A stretch of 64,000 nucleotides of DNA, from NCBI RefSeq assembly GCF_024749045.1, contig NZ_CP087184.1, positions 1,364,001 to 1,428,000 on the forward strand, in the 5' to 3' direction. The notes beneath the pieces were generated by a model. It was given only the letters and a program-made list of their open reading frames with translations. It was not told where the DNA came from and made no database searches. The stretch is from Pseudomonas sp. B21-028. Its GTDB lineage: Bacteria; Pseudomonadota; Gammaproteobacteria; Pseudomonadales; Pseudomonadaceae. Shown piece by piece: positions 40,432 to 51,087 of the stretch. Position 1 is the stretch's first letter, and the number at the start of each line of letters is the position of its first letter. A program made the translations under genes and the position numbers.

Positions 40432-42192
40432 ATGGAACATAGAGAAGCCTGGATCACGGCCGCCAGCGATTTGCTGGCCGGTTACCTGTTCAAGGGTACG
40501 GATGATCGTTTCGAAACACAGGGCCGGGACCAGCTGGCACTCCAGCTAGGGCGATGCTTCGATCAGCGCCGTCCCGTGCGCCTGATCCTGCCGGGCTTTC
40601 CCTGCAAATCACCCAATGCCATCGACCAGACCTTCGGCGTGCTGCCGGACTATGGCGAGTTCATGGCTATCGAGCGCCTCGACCAGATGGGCCAGGCGAT
40701 TGCCGCGTTGCATGAGCCTGGGTGCGTGGTATCGATCCTCAGCGATGGTACGACTTTCAATGACATCGTCGGGGTGAGCGACGATGTTCGTGCGGCCTAT
40801 AACCGGGCGCTGCGTGAACTGTGTATGACTCACACGATCGAGTGGGTCAGCATGGAAGACCTGTTCCCGCAGGCACAAAGTGCCGAGGCGGTACGCGCCA
40901 GCCTGGTCAAGCAGGCCCGGTTGCCCTGGAAAAACCTGGGGGACCTGATCGAGCAGAGCCGGCATGATGAAGGCCTCGGTCGGACCCATGACAATCTCTG
41001 CAGTCATCTCTACAACGACCTGCGCCTTTGTCGCGAGGAAGGGCAGAGCGACGACGAATATCTGCAGCAGATCAACTACAAGGCCTACCAGATGATGCTG
41101 CGCGGACAGGCCTTGAATGCGGCGGTGGATCGCTTCTTCCCCGATGACATTCGACTGTCGGTTCACCAGTACAGCAATGCCGGGCCCAAGTTTACCGTCG
41201 GGCTGGCCGAAGGGCTGAGCCGCGTCGACAGTCCCTGGCACGCCGTGCCTGTGTGCAACCTCGATGGGAGCCAGAGCCTGCGCGCGCGGGCCCAGGTCGA
41301 CCTTGAGCAGCACGTGCTGGTCACCTGGCAGGGGCGGCCGTGGCTTTACCACCAGACAGAAGGTCCCCAGGTACAAGGCTTCGAGTACGAGCTGCAAAAG
41401 CTCCCGCTCTTTGGCCTGGTGGTGCGGGATCCGTTGGGGTTGGGTTTCGAGCGACTGTCCACGAGGTTGTTGGAATCATTGGTGGAGATCTTCGGCTTCG
41501 TTTGCCTCAAGGGCTGTCATTTTGAGGACCAGGACAGTTTCGCCCGCAGTTGCGAACGTTTCGGCACGTTGTACGAATGGGCCTTCGGCGCGGTACACGT
41601 GGTCAAGCCGGCGGACAAACCCCAAGGCGTGGTGCATTCGTTGGAAAAAACGCCTTTGCACTGGGACTTGAACATGCTGCCCGACAGCGATGCCCAGGTG
41701 CAGCGCAACCCGAAATTCTGCGCCAGCAAGTTCATGTTGTATTGCAAGACGGCGCCGCTACCGGGCGAAGGCCAGACCACCGTCGTCGACAGCCGGAACG
41801 TGCTGCGCAAGGTCGGCTTGCAAGTCGCTCGGCAATGGCAGGCGGTGAACATCACCTACTACACCAAGATGACCTACTTCGGCGGTTCGCCGCGCATGTA
41901 CAGCCTGGTGGATCGTCACCCCCGTAGTGGCGAACTCATCCTGCGCTACCAGGAAGGCACCGATTCGACGCTGCAGACCCTCAGCCAGGCTGTGCAGGAT
42001 CATGACGAAGCGGCTCAACAGGCACTGCTGGATCAGGTCAACAGCCTGGTCTACGACCCGGAGTGCCTGATTGCCCATCCATGGAGCGAAGGCGATCTGG
42101 TGCTGATCGACAACTACCGAACGCTGCACGGTCGGTTGCCGATGTCGGCGGGGTCTGCTTCGCGGGAGCTGTGGCGGGTGCAGGTCTACTAA
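40432..42192 (+). CDS. Isonitrile synthase fused to Fe(II)/2-oxoglutarate dioxygenase (PvcA-PvcB type)
   Basis: This 586-residue protein has two parts. Residues 1-310 are a DIT1/PvcA isonitrile synthase with LPGFPCKSPNAIDQTFGVLP (53-72) and ILSDGTTFNDIVGVSDD (102-118). Residues about 320-586 are a TauD/PvcB-like dioxygenase: iron ligands H410-W-D412 and H566 in NYRTLHGR, with Arg578 or Arg582 likely binding 2-oxoglutarate. In PvcB-type enzymes this step oxidises the isonitrile-bearing amino acid to a vinyl isonitrile. Fusing both steps lets one chain form and oxidise the isonitrile. No transporter or regulator is adjacent. The product is unknown. Confidence 0.88.
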   Translation: MEHREAWITAASDLLAGYLFKGTDDRFETQGRDQLALQLGRCFDQRRPVRLILPGFPCKSPNAIDQTFGVLPDYGEFMAIERLDQMGQAIAALHEPGCVVSILSDGTTFNDIVGVSDDVRAAYNRALRELCMTHTIEWVSMEDLFPQAQSAEAVRASLVKQARLPWKNLGDLIEQSRHDEGLGRTHDNLCSHLYNDLRLCREEGQSDDEYLQQINYKAYQMMLRGQALNAAVDRFFPDDIRLSVHQYSNAGPKFTVGLAEGLSRVDSPWHAVPVCNLDGSQSLRARAQVDLEQHVLVTWQGRPWLYHQTEGPQVQGFEYELQKLPLFGLVVRDPLGLGFERLSTRLLESLVEIFGFVCLKGCHFEDQDSFARSCERFGTLYEWAFGAVHVVKPADKPQGVVHSLEKTPLHWDLNMLPDSDAQVQRNPKFCASKFMLYCKTAPLPGEGQTTVVDSRNVLRKVGLQVARQWQAVNITYYTKMTYFGGSPRMYSLVDRHPRSGELILRYQEGTDSTLQTLSQAVQDHDEAAQQALLDQVNSLVYDPECLIAHPWSEGDLVLIDNYRTLHGRLPMSAGSASRELWRVQVY

Positions 42193-42204
42193 GGCCAGCC
42201 TCGT

Positions 42205-42236
42205 CTGTGGGAGCGAGCCTGCTCGCGAAGACGGCG
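42205..42236. repeat. Single REP after the isonitrile operon
   Basis: A lone REP core, CTGTGGGAGCGAGCCTGCTC followed by GCGAAGACGG, without an inverted partner. Confidence 0.8.
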
Positions 42237-42249
42237 GCACTGTCACAAC

Positions 42250-42287
42250 AAAAAGCCCCTGCATGTCGGAAGGCAGCAGGGGCTTCT
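42250..42287. terminator. Bidirectional terminator between the isonitrile operon and the hydrolase gene
   Basis: AAAAAGCCCCTGC pairs with GCAGGGGCTTCTT around an ATGTCGGAAGGCA loop. On the minus strand the T run is good, so it ends the mprF-hydrolase operon. Confidence 0.82.
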
Positions 42288-42305
42288 TGTTAAGCCAGCA
42301 TCGGA

Positions 42306-43595
42306 TTACTGGTCGGCAGGCTTGGGCTGGCGCTTGTTGATCTCATCGATCAGGCGCTTGGCCAGGGCCGGGTAGTTTTCGTCGAAGTGGTGGCCGCCCG
42401 GCAACTTGATAGCTTCACCCACGGCAGTCTTGTCGGTGCAGCCGCTTTCGTCGGCTTCTTCGCCGCCGTAGATGCACACCACTTTCTCGGCTGGCAACTT
42501 GGCCATTTCCGGTCCGGTGGCAGCTTCGGTGCCGGCGTTGCCAAGCCAGCCTTCGACTTCGATCTCGAAGCTGCCGGTGCGGGCGAAGGCCAGCAGAATG
42601 ATTGCGTCGATCCGTTGCTGTTCGGTGGTCGGCAGGCGATTGTAGATCGCCGGCAACACATCGGCGCCGAAGGAGTAGCCGGTCAGGACGAAGCGTTTGG
42701 TGCCCCAGACCTGACGGTAGTGCTGCATCAGTTCGGCGAGGTCCACCGCGCTCTGTTCCGGACTCTTGTGCTGCCAGTAGTAGCGCAGGGTGTCGATACC
42801 GACCACCGGGTAGCCGATCTTGGCCATTTCATCGGCTACGTCGCGGTCCAGGTCACGCCAGCCGCCATCGCCGGAGAGGAACAGGGTCACGGTATCCCGG
42901 GCCTGGCTCGCAGGCACCTCGACCACCGGAATGGCCAGGCCCCCCTTGGCCTTGTCGGTGCCGACGAGGATCTTGCGCAGTTCGTTGTTCAGCACTTGCG
43001 CCAGGTTGATGTCGTAGTCGCTGATGCTGGTTTCGGCATTCTTCTGATCCCGCACGAAAGCGGCGCTGGTGTCGTCCGGGTTGTCGTTCCAGGCCACCAG
43101 CCAATGACCGTGGGCCGCGGTTTTGGGCAGCAAGTGCGTGCAGCCGGGCTTCTCCAGGGCCAGGTCCACCGAAATGGCCTTGGCCTTGTCGTCTTTCTGT
43201 TCGGCCAGCCAACGCCAGGCGAGCACGGCGCCCGGGCCGATGCCGCTGACCAGCGTCGCCGGTCCTTGAAGTTCTCTCAGGCCTGCCTGCAAGGCGCGAC
43301 CCTGCAGCATGCAGTCCTTGGGCAGGATCACCTGGACGATCTGCGCCGAGCCACTGCGGCTGAGAGTCGTCAACTGGGTGTCGCTGAGCTTCTGATCTTC
43401 ATTGACCGCCACCAGCACCTGAGCGCGAGGCTTGGTGCCAGGGATGACACGGGTCATCGGCGCGCCGTCGGCGGGTGTCAGTTGTTCAAGGGTGGGTTGC
43501 GGGGCCGGGCGGTTCCAATACCAATAACCGCCACCGAGAATCACCGCCAGCATCAGCAGGGCGGCCACTACGTATCGCCAGGAGCGTTGCATCAT
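42306..43595 (-). CDS. Periplasmic aminoacyl-phosphatidylglycerol hydrolase (PA0919-like, AcvB/VirJ family)
   Basis: A 429-residue protein with a membrane anchor near the N-terminus (about 8-27) and a serine-hydrolase domain. The nucleophile elbow is GYSFGADVLP and the oxyanion part FLSGDGGWRDLDRDVAD. In P. aeruginosa PA0919 removes alanine from alanyl-phosphatidylglycerol and is encoded next to mprF, as here. The gene abuts mprF exactly. It thus acts opposite to MprF to tune membrane charge. The C-terminus is HHFDENYPALAKRLIDEI. Confidence 0.9.
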   Translation of the reverse strand: MMQRSWRYVVAALLMLAVILGGGYWYWNRPAPQPTLEQLTPADGAPMTRVIPGTKPRAQVLVAVNEDQKLSDTQLTTLSRSGSAQIVQVILPKDCMLQGRALQAGLRELQGPATLVSGIGPGAVLAWRWLAEQKDDKAKAISVDLALEKPGCTHLLPKTAAHGHWLVAWNDNPDDTSAAFVRDQKNAETSISDYDINLAQVLNNELRKILVGTDKAKGGLAIPVVEVPASQARDTVTLFLSGDGGWRDLDRDVADEMAKIGYPVVGIDTLRYYWQHKSPEQSAVDLAELMQHYRQVWGTKRFVLTGYSFGADVLPAIYNRLPTTEQQRIDAIILLAFARTGSFEIEVEGWLGNAGTEAATGPEMAKLPAEKVVCIYGGEEADESGCTDKTAVGEAIKLPGGHHFDENYPALAKRLIDEINKRQPKPADQ

Positions 43596-46237
43596 CAGCG
43601 TTTCACCAGTCCAGTCAGGCCGCCTGCAATCAAGGCGGCAGTATCGGCCAGCGCCACCAGCGGATCGAGTCCGGCGGGCACGGCCATGTAACGAGGTTCC
43701 CAGTCAGGCTGGAATTTGTCTTTGAAGCGGCGCAGCCCCTGGAAGTTGTAGAGCTGCTCGCCACGGCGAAACACCATCGAGCCCAGGCGCTGGGTCAATG
43801 GCGCACCGCGACGCGGTTGCAGGCCCGACAGTGGGACCATGCCGAGGCTGAAGCGGGCGTAGTCATGGTTCTTATAATGCTGGATCAAGCCGACCATCAT
43901 GAATTCCATGGTCAGCTTCGGCGCTTCGGGGTGGGCACGCATCAGGTCGAGGCTGGCCAGCTCATGGCTGCGGGTTTCCAGCAGGTTGGCGAACGCCACC
44001 GGACGACCCTCGAAGCGAATCACGGCGATGCGGAAATGCTTGAGGTAGTCATCGCTGAAGCGGCCCAGGGAAAAGCCTTTCTCGCGTACGTTCTTGCCGG
44101 TCAGCCAGGCATCGGAGATGACCTTGAGCTCATCCATCGGCGCATGCCCCGGTTCATGGATCTCCAGCGACAGGCCGTCCCGGGTGCCGCGGTTCCAGGT
44201 GTAGCGCAGGTCCTTCATCTCCTTGCCCTTGGCCTCGAGATCGAAACGCTTGAGGTCGACCCGGGCTTCTTCACCCAGCTTGATCGCTGTCAGGCCGATG
44301 TCCATGTAGTACGGCAGGTTCTCGGCGCGCACCTGGTAGAACACCGGACGGGCGTGGTGGATGTCGCACAGGTCGCGGAACTGCCAGATCATTTCGGCCC
44401 GTTGTTGGGCAGGTCCGATTGGATCATACAGAGCTACCAGGCTGCGCCCACGGCGGGCGTACATCAGGAACGCTTCGTCGTTGGGATGAAAGAGCAGCGC
44501 CTTGTCACCGGTCAGGGCCAGGCCACCGTCAGGCTGCGAGGACGCCATGAGGATCTTCCTGGCCCGCTCCAGTTCTTCTGCCGTGGGCAGATGGATCACC
44601 GGCCGCGCGGTGCGCAGCAGCCAGGTCAGGGACACCACCACCAGCAGCACCGCGGCCCCCAGCAACGAGCGCAGGCCACGGGGAGCGTCGGCATCGAGGG
44701 TGAACTGCCACCACAGTTGATGGCTGTAGGGCACGTCCTGGTAGGCAAACAGTAGCAGCCAGATCGACGCGCCGAGCACGCAGAGGCTGGCGATCAGGAA
44801 CAGCGGGGAAAAAGGCAGTTCGGTCAGGCGACTCGGACGGTAGAAGGAGCGCCGGAATATCGCCAGCAGGGCTGCTGTCGAGGTCAGCAGCGTGGCTTCC
44901 TCCCAGTCGAACCCCTTGAGCAGGGAGAGCAGGGCACCCACCAGCAGCAAAACGGTGGTCAGCATCCAGGCGGCCGACAGGCGACGGCGCAAGCCCTGGG
45001 CGAGCAACAGGCACAACACACCCACCAGGCTGGCGCCGAAGTGCGAAGCGTCCACCAGCCGATGGGGAATCAGGAAACCGATATGCTCCAGGCGTGTATC
45101 GATCTCCGGGGTCACACCGGAAAACAGCAGCACGACGCCCGAGAGGAACACCAGTACCGCCAGGATCGGCGCCGCGAAGCCTGATGCCGCCCGCAGGGTC
45201 TGGCGCGTCTGGAACAGTCGCTGGGCCTCATTGATCAACAACAGCACGCAGGCCACCAGCATCGGCAACAGTACATAGATCAAGCGATACAGCAGCAGGG
45301 CCGCGGCCAGCGGTGCGGCGCCCAGTTTGTCGGCAAATGCCGCCAGCAGGATCGCTTCGAATACGCCGACGCCACCGGGAACATGGCTGAGCACGCCCGC
45401 AGCCAGCGCCAACAGGTAGACCAGCAGGAACGCGCCGAATGGTGGCGCTTCGGGCAGCAACAGATACAGCACCGTGGCGGCGGCCGCGACATCCAGCGCC
45501 GTGATGATCAGTTGCAGGAAGGTCAAGCGTCGGCTCGGCAGGCGCAGGGTGCGACGTCCGGCCTTGACCAGGAGCGCATCCCGATGAGGTTGCTCCGGCA
45601 AGCGCCGACGATAGATGCCGATGGCTAGCACGCCCATGAGCAGCAATACCGCCAGGGAGACACCCGCCAGCAAGGTGACAGGCAGATGCAGCGCGGCGGA
45701 CGCGGCAGGCAGGTTGCTGAGGGTGGCCAGGGCCGCCAGTGGCGGCAGCGCACAGCCCAGGGACAGGCTGGCAAACAAGGTCATGTGGGCGACGTCCGAA
45801 GCCCCGAGGCCATGACGAGCATACAGGCGATAGCGAACCGAGCCGCCTGACAACAACGACAGCCCAATGGCATTGCCGATGGCAAACGCGGTGAACCCGC
45901 CCAGCGCCAGGGTCTGTGGCGGCAATGTCACGCCGGCATAGCGGCTCGCCGACCATTCGTAGCCCAGAAGAATGATGAAGCCTGCGACCGTGGCAGCGAC
46001 CGCACCGAGCAGGGCCGGTCGGGACACATCGAGAATGGAGTCGTGCAGCGCGTAAAGATCGAGTTCACTCAGAAGATGGCGACAGGCAATGAGCGCAATC
46101 GCAAACAGCAGCAACGTGACGGCGAGGCCGATAGGTTGGCGGTACTGGCTGATCCGGTCCAGCCAGCGCAGTCGTTCGGCCTTGATCGGTTGTGTCGCGG
46201 TAACAGTGTCTTGCGGATCAGAATTTGCGCGCATCAA
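43595..46237 (-). CDS. mprF: Aminoacyl-phosphatidylglycerol synthase/flippase MprF
   Basis: An 880-residue protein: about 14 N-terminal membrane helices that flip the lipid, then a soluble C-terminal synthase domain (DUF2156, from about 540) that transfers an amino acid from tRNA to phosphatidylglycerol. Motifs include GGSVRYRLYARHGLG and VPGGVGVFEAILLAA in the membrane part and LGMVPLSGL near the end. Pseudomonas MprF makes alanyl-PG, which lowers susceptibility to cationic peptides. The downstream hydrolase forms its operon partner. Confidence 0.95.
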   Translation of the reverse strand: MMRANSDPQDTVTATQPIKAERLRWLDRISQYRQPIGLAVTLLLFAIALIACRHLLSELDLYALHDSILDVSRPALLGAVAATVAGFIILLGYEWSASRYAGVTLPPQTLALGGFTAFAIGNAIGLSLLSGGSVRYRLYARHGLGASDVAHMTLFASLSLGCALPPLAALATLSNLPAASAALHLPVTLLAGVSLAVLLLMGVLAIGIYRRRLPEQPHRDALLVKAGRRTLRLPSRRLTFLQLIITALDVAAAATVLYLLLPEAPPFGAFLLVYLLALAAGVLSHVPGGVGVFEAILLAAFADKLGAAPLAAALLLYRLIYVLLPMLVACVLLLINEAQRLFQTRQTLRAASGFAAPILAVLVFLSGVVLLFSGVTPEIDTRLEHIGFLIPHRLVDASHFGASLVGVLCLLLAQGLRRRLSAAWMLTTVLLLVGALLSLLKGFDWEEATLLTSTAALLAIFRRSFYRPSRLTELPFSPLFLIASLCVLGASIWLLLFAYQDVPYSHQLWWQFTLDADAPRGLRSLLGAAVLLVVVSLTWLLRTARPVIHLPTAEELERARKILMASSQPDGGLALTGDKALLFHPNDEAFLMYARRGRSLVALYDPIGPAQQRAEMIWQFRDLCDIHHARPVFYQVRAENLPYYMDIGLTAIKLGEEARVDLKRFDLEAKGKEMKDLRYTWNRGTRDGLSLEIHEPGHAPMDELKVISDAWLTGKNVREKGFSLGRFSDDYLKHFRIAVIRFEGRPVAFANLLETRSHELASLDLMRAHPEAPKLTMEFMMVGLIQHYKNHDYARFSLGMVPLSGLQPRRGAPLTQRLGSMVFRRGEQLYNFQGLRRFKDKFQPDWEPRYMAVPAGLDPLVALADTAALIAGGLTGLVKR

Positions 46238-46366
46238 TCACCTCTTGAGCTATGCGCGACAGGATGGGGGTATCCAGCCAAGTTACCAATCCCTTCGGCA
46301 GAAAATAATTACAAAACTTTTGTAATGAGGCCGATTTTAGACAAGCCAGAAAAAGTGACAGACACA

Positions 46367-46396
46367 AAAAAGGCCACTCTTTCGAGTAGCCTTTCC
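46367..46396 (-). terminator. Terminator of the left initiator tRNA
   Basis: On the minus strand, AAAGGCTACTC-GAAA-GAGTGGCCTTT is followed by a T run. It sits seven bases after the tRNA 3' end. Confidence 0.85.
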
Positions 46397-46402
46397 TGAT
46401 GT

Positions 46403-46479
<77 letters not shown>

Positions 46480-46701
46480 TCTGTGTGGCGGCATTCTACA
46501 GGCGAACGCTTGAGTGTCAACTGTTAAAAGGGGGCGGAGGCAAATTAATGACTGAGGCATCCCTTTCCTTTCTAAATACCAGAAATTAAAAGGGAAATTG
46601 TCCTACAACTCCGGACTCATTGGTGTTGGCCAGCGTGGCGGATGATTGCGCCCCAAGTGTGGTAAGGGACGCAGCGAGGACGTTGTGAAAAAGATACGCG
46701 C

Positions 46702-46738
46702 ACAAAAAAGGCCATTCTTTCGAATGGCCTTTTTTGAT
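46702..46738 (-). terminator. Terminator of the right initiator tRNA
   Basis: On the minus strand, AAAAAAGGCCATTC-GAAA-GAATGGCCTTTTTT, an almost perfect stem with a T run, three bases after the tRNA. Confidence 0.9.
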
Positions 46739-46740
46739 GT

Positions 46741-46817
<77 letters not shown>

Positions 46818-47034
46818 TCTGTGAGGCGGCATTCTACAGAGGATCGCTGAGCTGTCAACCCCGTACCAGAAAAAAACTGTTCCGCTTCAAGTGCTTAGCC
46901 TTTCAAAAAGGATTGTGTTCGCGCTGTGACGCAGGCGGGGCAAGGGCTGTGGCTCTATCGGGCGGTTCGTTGCGATTGAAGAAATACATTTTACGTAGCC
47001 CTTTTCCAAGCTAAGCGTCGGATCTTTCAAACTA

Positions 47035-47050
47035 CTGGTGCTATATACAG
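47035..47050 (+). promoter_or_regulatory. LexA box of dinB
   Basis: CTGGTGCTATATACAG fits CTG-N10-CAG, 49 bases before the dinB ATG. It resembles the recA box at 24342. Confidence 0.88.
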
Positions 47051-47099
47051 TTCCTGATGCGATACTGGCGGTCCGATTTGTCCCACATCCCGCTTCTTT

Positions 47100-48161
47100 A
47101 TGACGCAACGCAAAATCATTCACGTCGACTGCGATTGCTTCTATGCCGCCATCGAGATGCGCGATGACCCGCGGCTGGCCGGCAAGCCCATGGCGGTCGG
47201 CGGTTCGGCGGATCGACGGGGTGTGATCGCGACCTGCAACTACGAGGCGCGGGCCTACGGAGTGCGCTCGGCCATGTCCTCCGGGCACGCCTTGAAACTC
47301 TGCCCGGACCTGATCATCGTCAAGCCCAGGATGGACGCCTATCGCGAGGCGTCGAAGGAAATCCAGGGCATCTTCCGCGATTACACGGACCTGATCGAGC
47401 CGCTGTCCCTGGACGAGGCCTACCTGGACGTTTCCGACAGCGCCCATTTTGGCGGCAGCGCCACCCGCGTCGCCCAGGACATTCGTCGACGCGTGTCCAA
47501 TCAGCTGCATATCACGGTGTCCGCCGGTGTCGCCCCGAACAAGTTCCTGGCCAAGATTGCCAGTGATTGGAAAAAGCCCAACGGCCTGTTCGTCATCACT
47601 CCGGACCAGGTCGAGGACTTCGTCTCGGCCCTGCCGGTCAGCAAGCTCCATGGCGTCGGCAAGGTCACGGCCGACAAGCTGAACAGGCTCGGGATTGCCG
47701 ATTGCCTGCAACTGCGGCAGTGGGACAAGCTGGCGCTGGTGCGCGAATTCGGCAGTTTTGGTGAGCGACTCTGGAGTCTGGCCCGTGGGATCGATGAGCG
47801 CCTGGTGCACAACGACAGTCGACGTCAGTCCATCAGTGTGGAAAACACCTACGATGTTGACCTGCCCGACCTGGCGAGCTGCCTCGATAAACTGCCGGAG
47901 CTGATGGAAACCCTGAGCGGGCGCATGGCGCGAATCGACAGCAGCTATCGGCCCGGCAAGCCCTTCGTCAAAGTGAAATTCCACGACTTCACCCAGACCA
48001 CCCTGGAGCAGGCAGGGGCAGGGCGTGACCTGGGCAGTTACCAGTCGTTGTTGACCCAGGCGTTCAATCGCGGCGCGAAGCCGGTGCGGTTGCTGGGAAT
48101 CGGGGTACGGCTGGAGGATTTGCGCGGCGGGTTCGAGCAGTTGGAGTTGTTTGAGCGGTGA
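47100..48161 (+). CDS. dinB: DNA polymerase IV (DinB)
   Basis: A 353-residue Y-family translesion polymerase. Catalytic carboxylates lie in HVDCDCFYAAIEMRDDP (residues 8-24) and LSLDEAYLDVS (about 102-112); the steric-gate aromatic and the little-finger domain follow. The end GGFEQLELFER contains the QLELF clamp-binding motif. It is LexA regulated. A perfect palindromic repeat lies just downstream. Confidence 0.96.
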   Translation: MTQRKIIHVDCDCFYAAIEMRDDPRLAGKPMAVGGSADRRGVIATCNYEARAYGVRSAMSSGHALKLCPDLIIVKPRMDAYREASKEIQGIFRDYTDLIEPLSLDEAYLDVSDSAHFGGSATRVAQDIRRRVSNQLHITVSAGVAPNKFLAKIASDWKKPNGLFVITPDQVEDFVSALPVSKLHGVGKVTADKLNRLGIADCLQLRQWDKLALVREFGSFGERLWSLARGIDERLVHNDSRRQSISVENTYDVDLPDLASCLDKLPELMETLSGRMARIDSSYRPGKPFVKVKFHDFTQTTLEQAGAGRDLGSYQSLLTQAFNRGAKPVRLLGIGVRLEDLRGGFEQLELFER

Positions 48162-48191
48162 TGCCTTGGATGGGCTGCTCAGAAGGCTTTC

Positions 48192-48265
48192 TGTGGCGAG
48201 GGGATTTAGCGAAACGTCGCACCGCCCCGCTGGGGTGCGACGTTTCGCTAAATCCCCTCGCCACA
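48192..48265. repeat. Long perfect inverted repeat, TGTGGCGAGG family
   Basis: Two 32-base arms (48192-48223 and 48234-48265) are perfectly complementary around a 10-base loop. The ends TGTGGCGAGGGGATTTA are shared with the elements at 59073 and 63655, so it is a family of mobile-looking palindromes. Confidence 0.93.
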
Positions 48266-48271
48266 AGGGTG

Positions 48272-49225
48272 TCAGTGAGCGCCCGGGTCCGCCACCAACC
48301 TTCCGCCACCCTTGGTCAGTGCCTTCATGAACTCGGCCTGCAATTCCGGGTCATTGCGGGTCAGTTCGATCAGGCTCTGTTCCAGCCCGCTGGCTTCTTC
48401 TTCCAGGCCCAGTTCCGATAGGCGCTTGACCCGATGAACCCACTGGCTCACCTCGTCGTCTTCCAGATCGTCGTAGATCAAGGCGTGGGCTTCCACCAGC
48501 TTGCTGCGCAGGTTGCTGCTGATGCTCAGGGATGAGTCGGTGTGCACCTCGTCCAGGGCGTCCGTCACGCTGATCTGCAACTTGCCGAACTGGCTCAGGT
48601 CCTGCTCGGCGAACGGGCTTTCCAACAGGTTGAGGCGCAGCACGCCATTGCGGTCGGTGCCCAGCTCGAATGTCTGCCGGCCGGCCTTGACCTCAACCGG
48701 GCGTTCGCTCCAGGGCAGGCTCGAGTGTTCCGTGCGTTTGTCGCGCTGGACCTCATCGATGCCCGCCAGGTTCTGTTGGGCGCGGCCATGGGAGGGTGCG
48801 TTCATGAACGGGTTCAGCCCGGCGATACCGTAGCTGAGCCAGTCATGGGTGGCTGTTTCCGGCAGGTTGCCGAGGGCAAACACGTTGACCACGTTTGCGC
48901 CGATGCCGGCCACTACCGCTACCGCGCCCAGCGGGATCTCGTAGATTTCCCGCCAGGGTTGGTACGGTGTATAGCGATCGTAACGGCGCGTGACTTCGAA
49001 CTCGGTGACTTCGAAGGTCTTTTGCTCATGGATCCGTACCCGGCGTTGTGGCAGGTCGAGCACTTTAGGTTCGCCCACATCGATCTGCAGGCTATGGTCG
49101 AGCAATTTACGCTCGACCCGCTCTTCGTGCTCGCTGCGTTGCGACATTTGGTTGGCGCAGCCGCTGACCAGCAGGGCGCCGCAGAGCGCGGCGCCACCGA
49201 GGCCTAAGGTGTTTCGCTTGAACAT
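48272..49225 (-). CDS. Hypothetical lipoprotein
   Basis: A 317-residue protein with a lipoprotein signal peptide; the lipobox LLVSGC gives Cys23 as the lipidated residue. A hydrophobic segment (IPLGAVAVVAGIGANVVNVFAL, about 97-118) may sit in a membrane. The C-terminal half is charged and helical. I do not recognise the family. It lies 17 bases after proS on the same strand and could be cotranscribed with it. Confidence 0.75.
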   Translation of the reverse strand: MFKRNTLGLGGAALCGALLVSGCANQMSQRSEHEERVERKLLDHSLQIDVGEPKVLDLPQRRVRIHEQKTFEVTEFEVTRRYDRYTPYQPWREIYEIPLGAVAVVAGIGANVVNVFALGNLPETATHDWLSYGIAGLNPFMNAPSHGRAQQNLAGIDEVQRDKRTEHSSLPWSERPVEVKAGRQTFELGTDRNGVLRLNLLESPFAEQDLSQFGKLQISVTDALDEVHTDSSLSISSNLRSKLVEAHALIYDDLEDDEVSQWVHRVKRLSELGLEEEASGLEQSLIELTRNDPELQAEFMKALTKGGGRLVADPGAH

Positions 49226-49242
49226 GACGTCTCTATCTGGTG

Positions 49243-50958
<1,716 letters not shown>

Positions 50959-51087
50959 GGTGGGCCGTTGTCGGTTGCTGATGACGAGAAGTGACGGAGC
51001 ATTGTACGGGCGAGATGCCTTGGCGTACAGGCGCGTGGCCGGTCTCCAGGTGCGAATGCCGGTTTCACCGACGCTTGCTGAAGTTTC

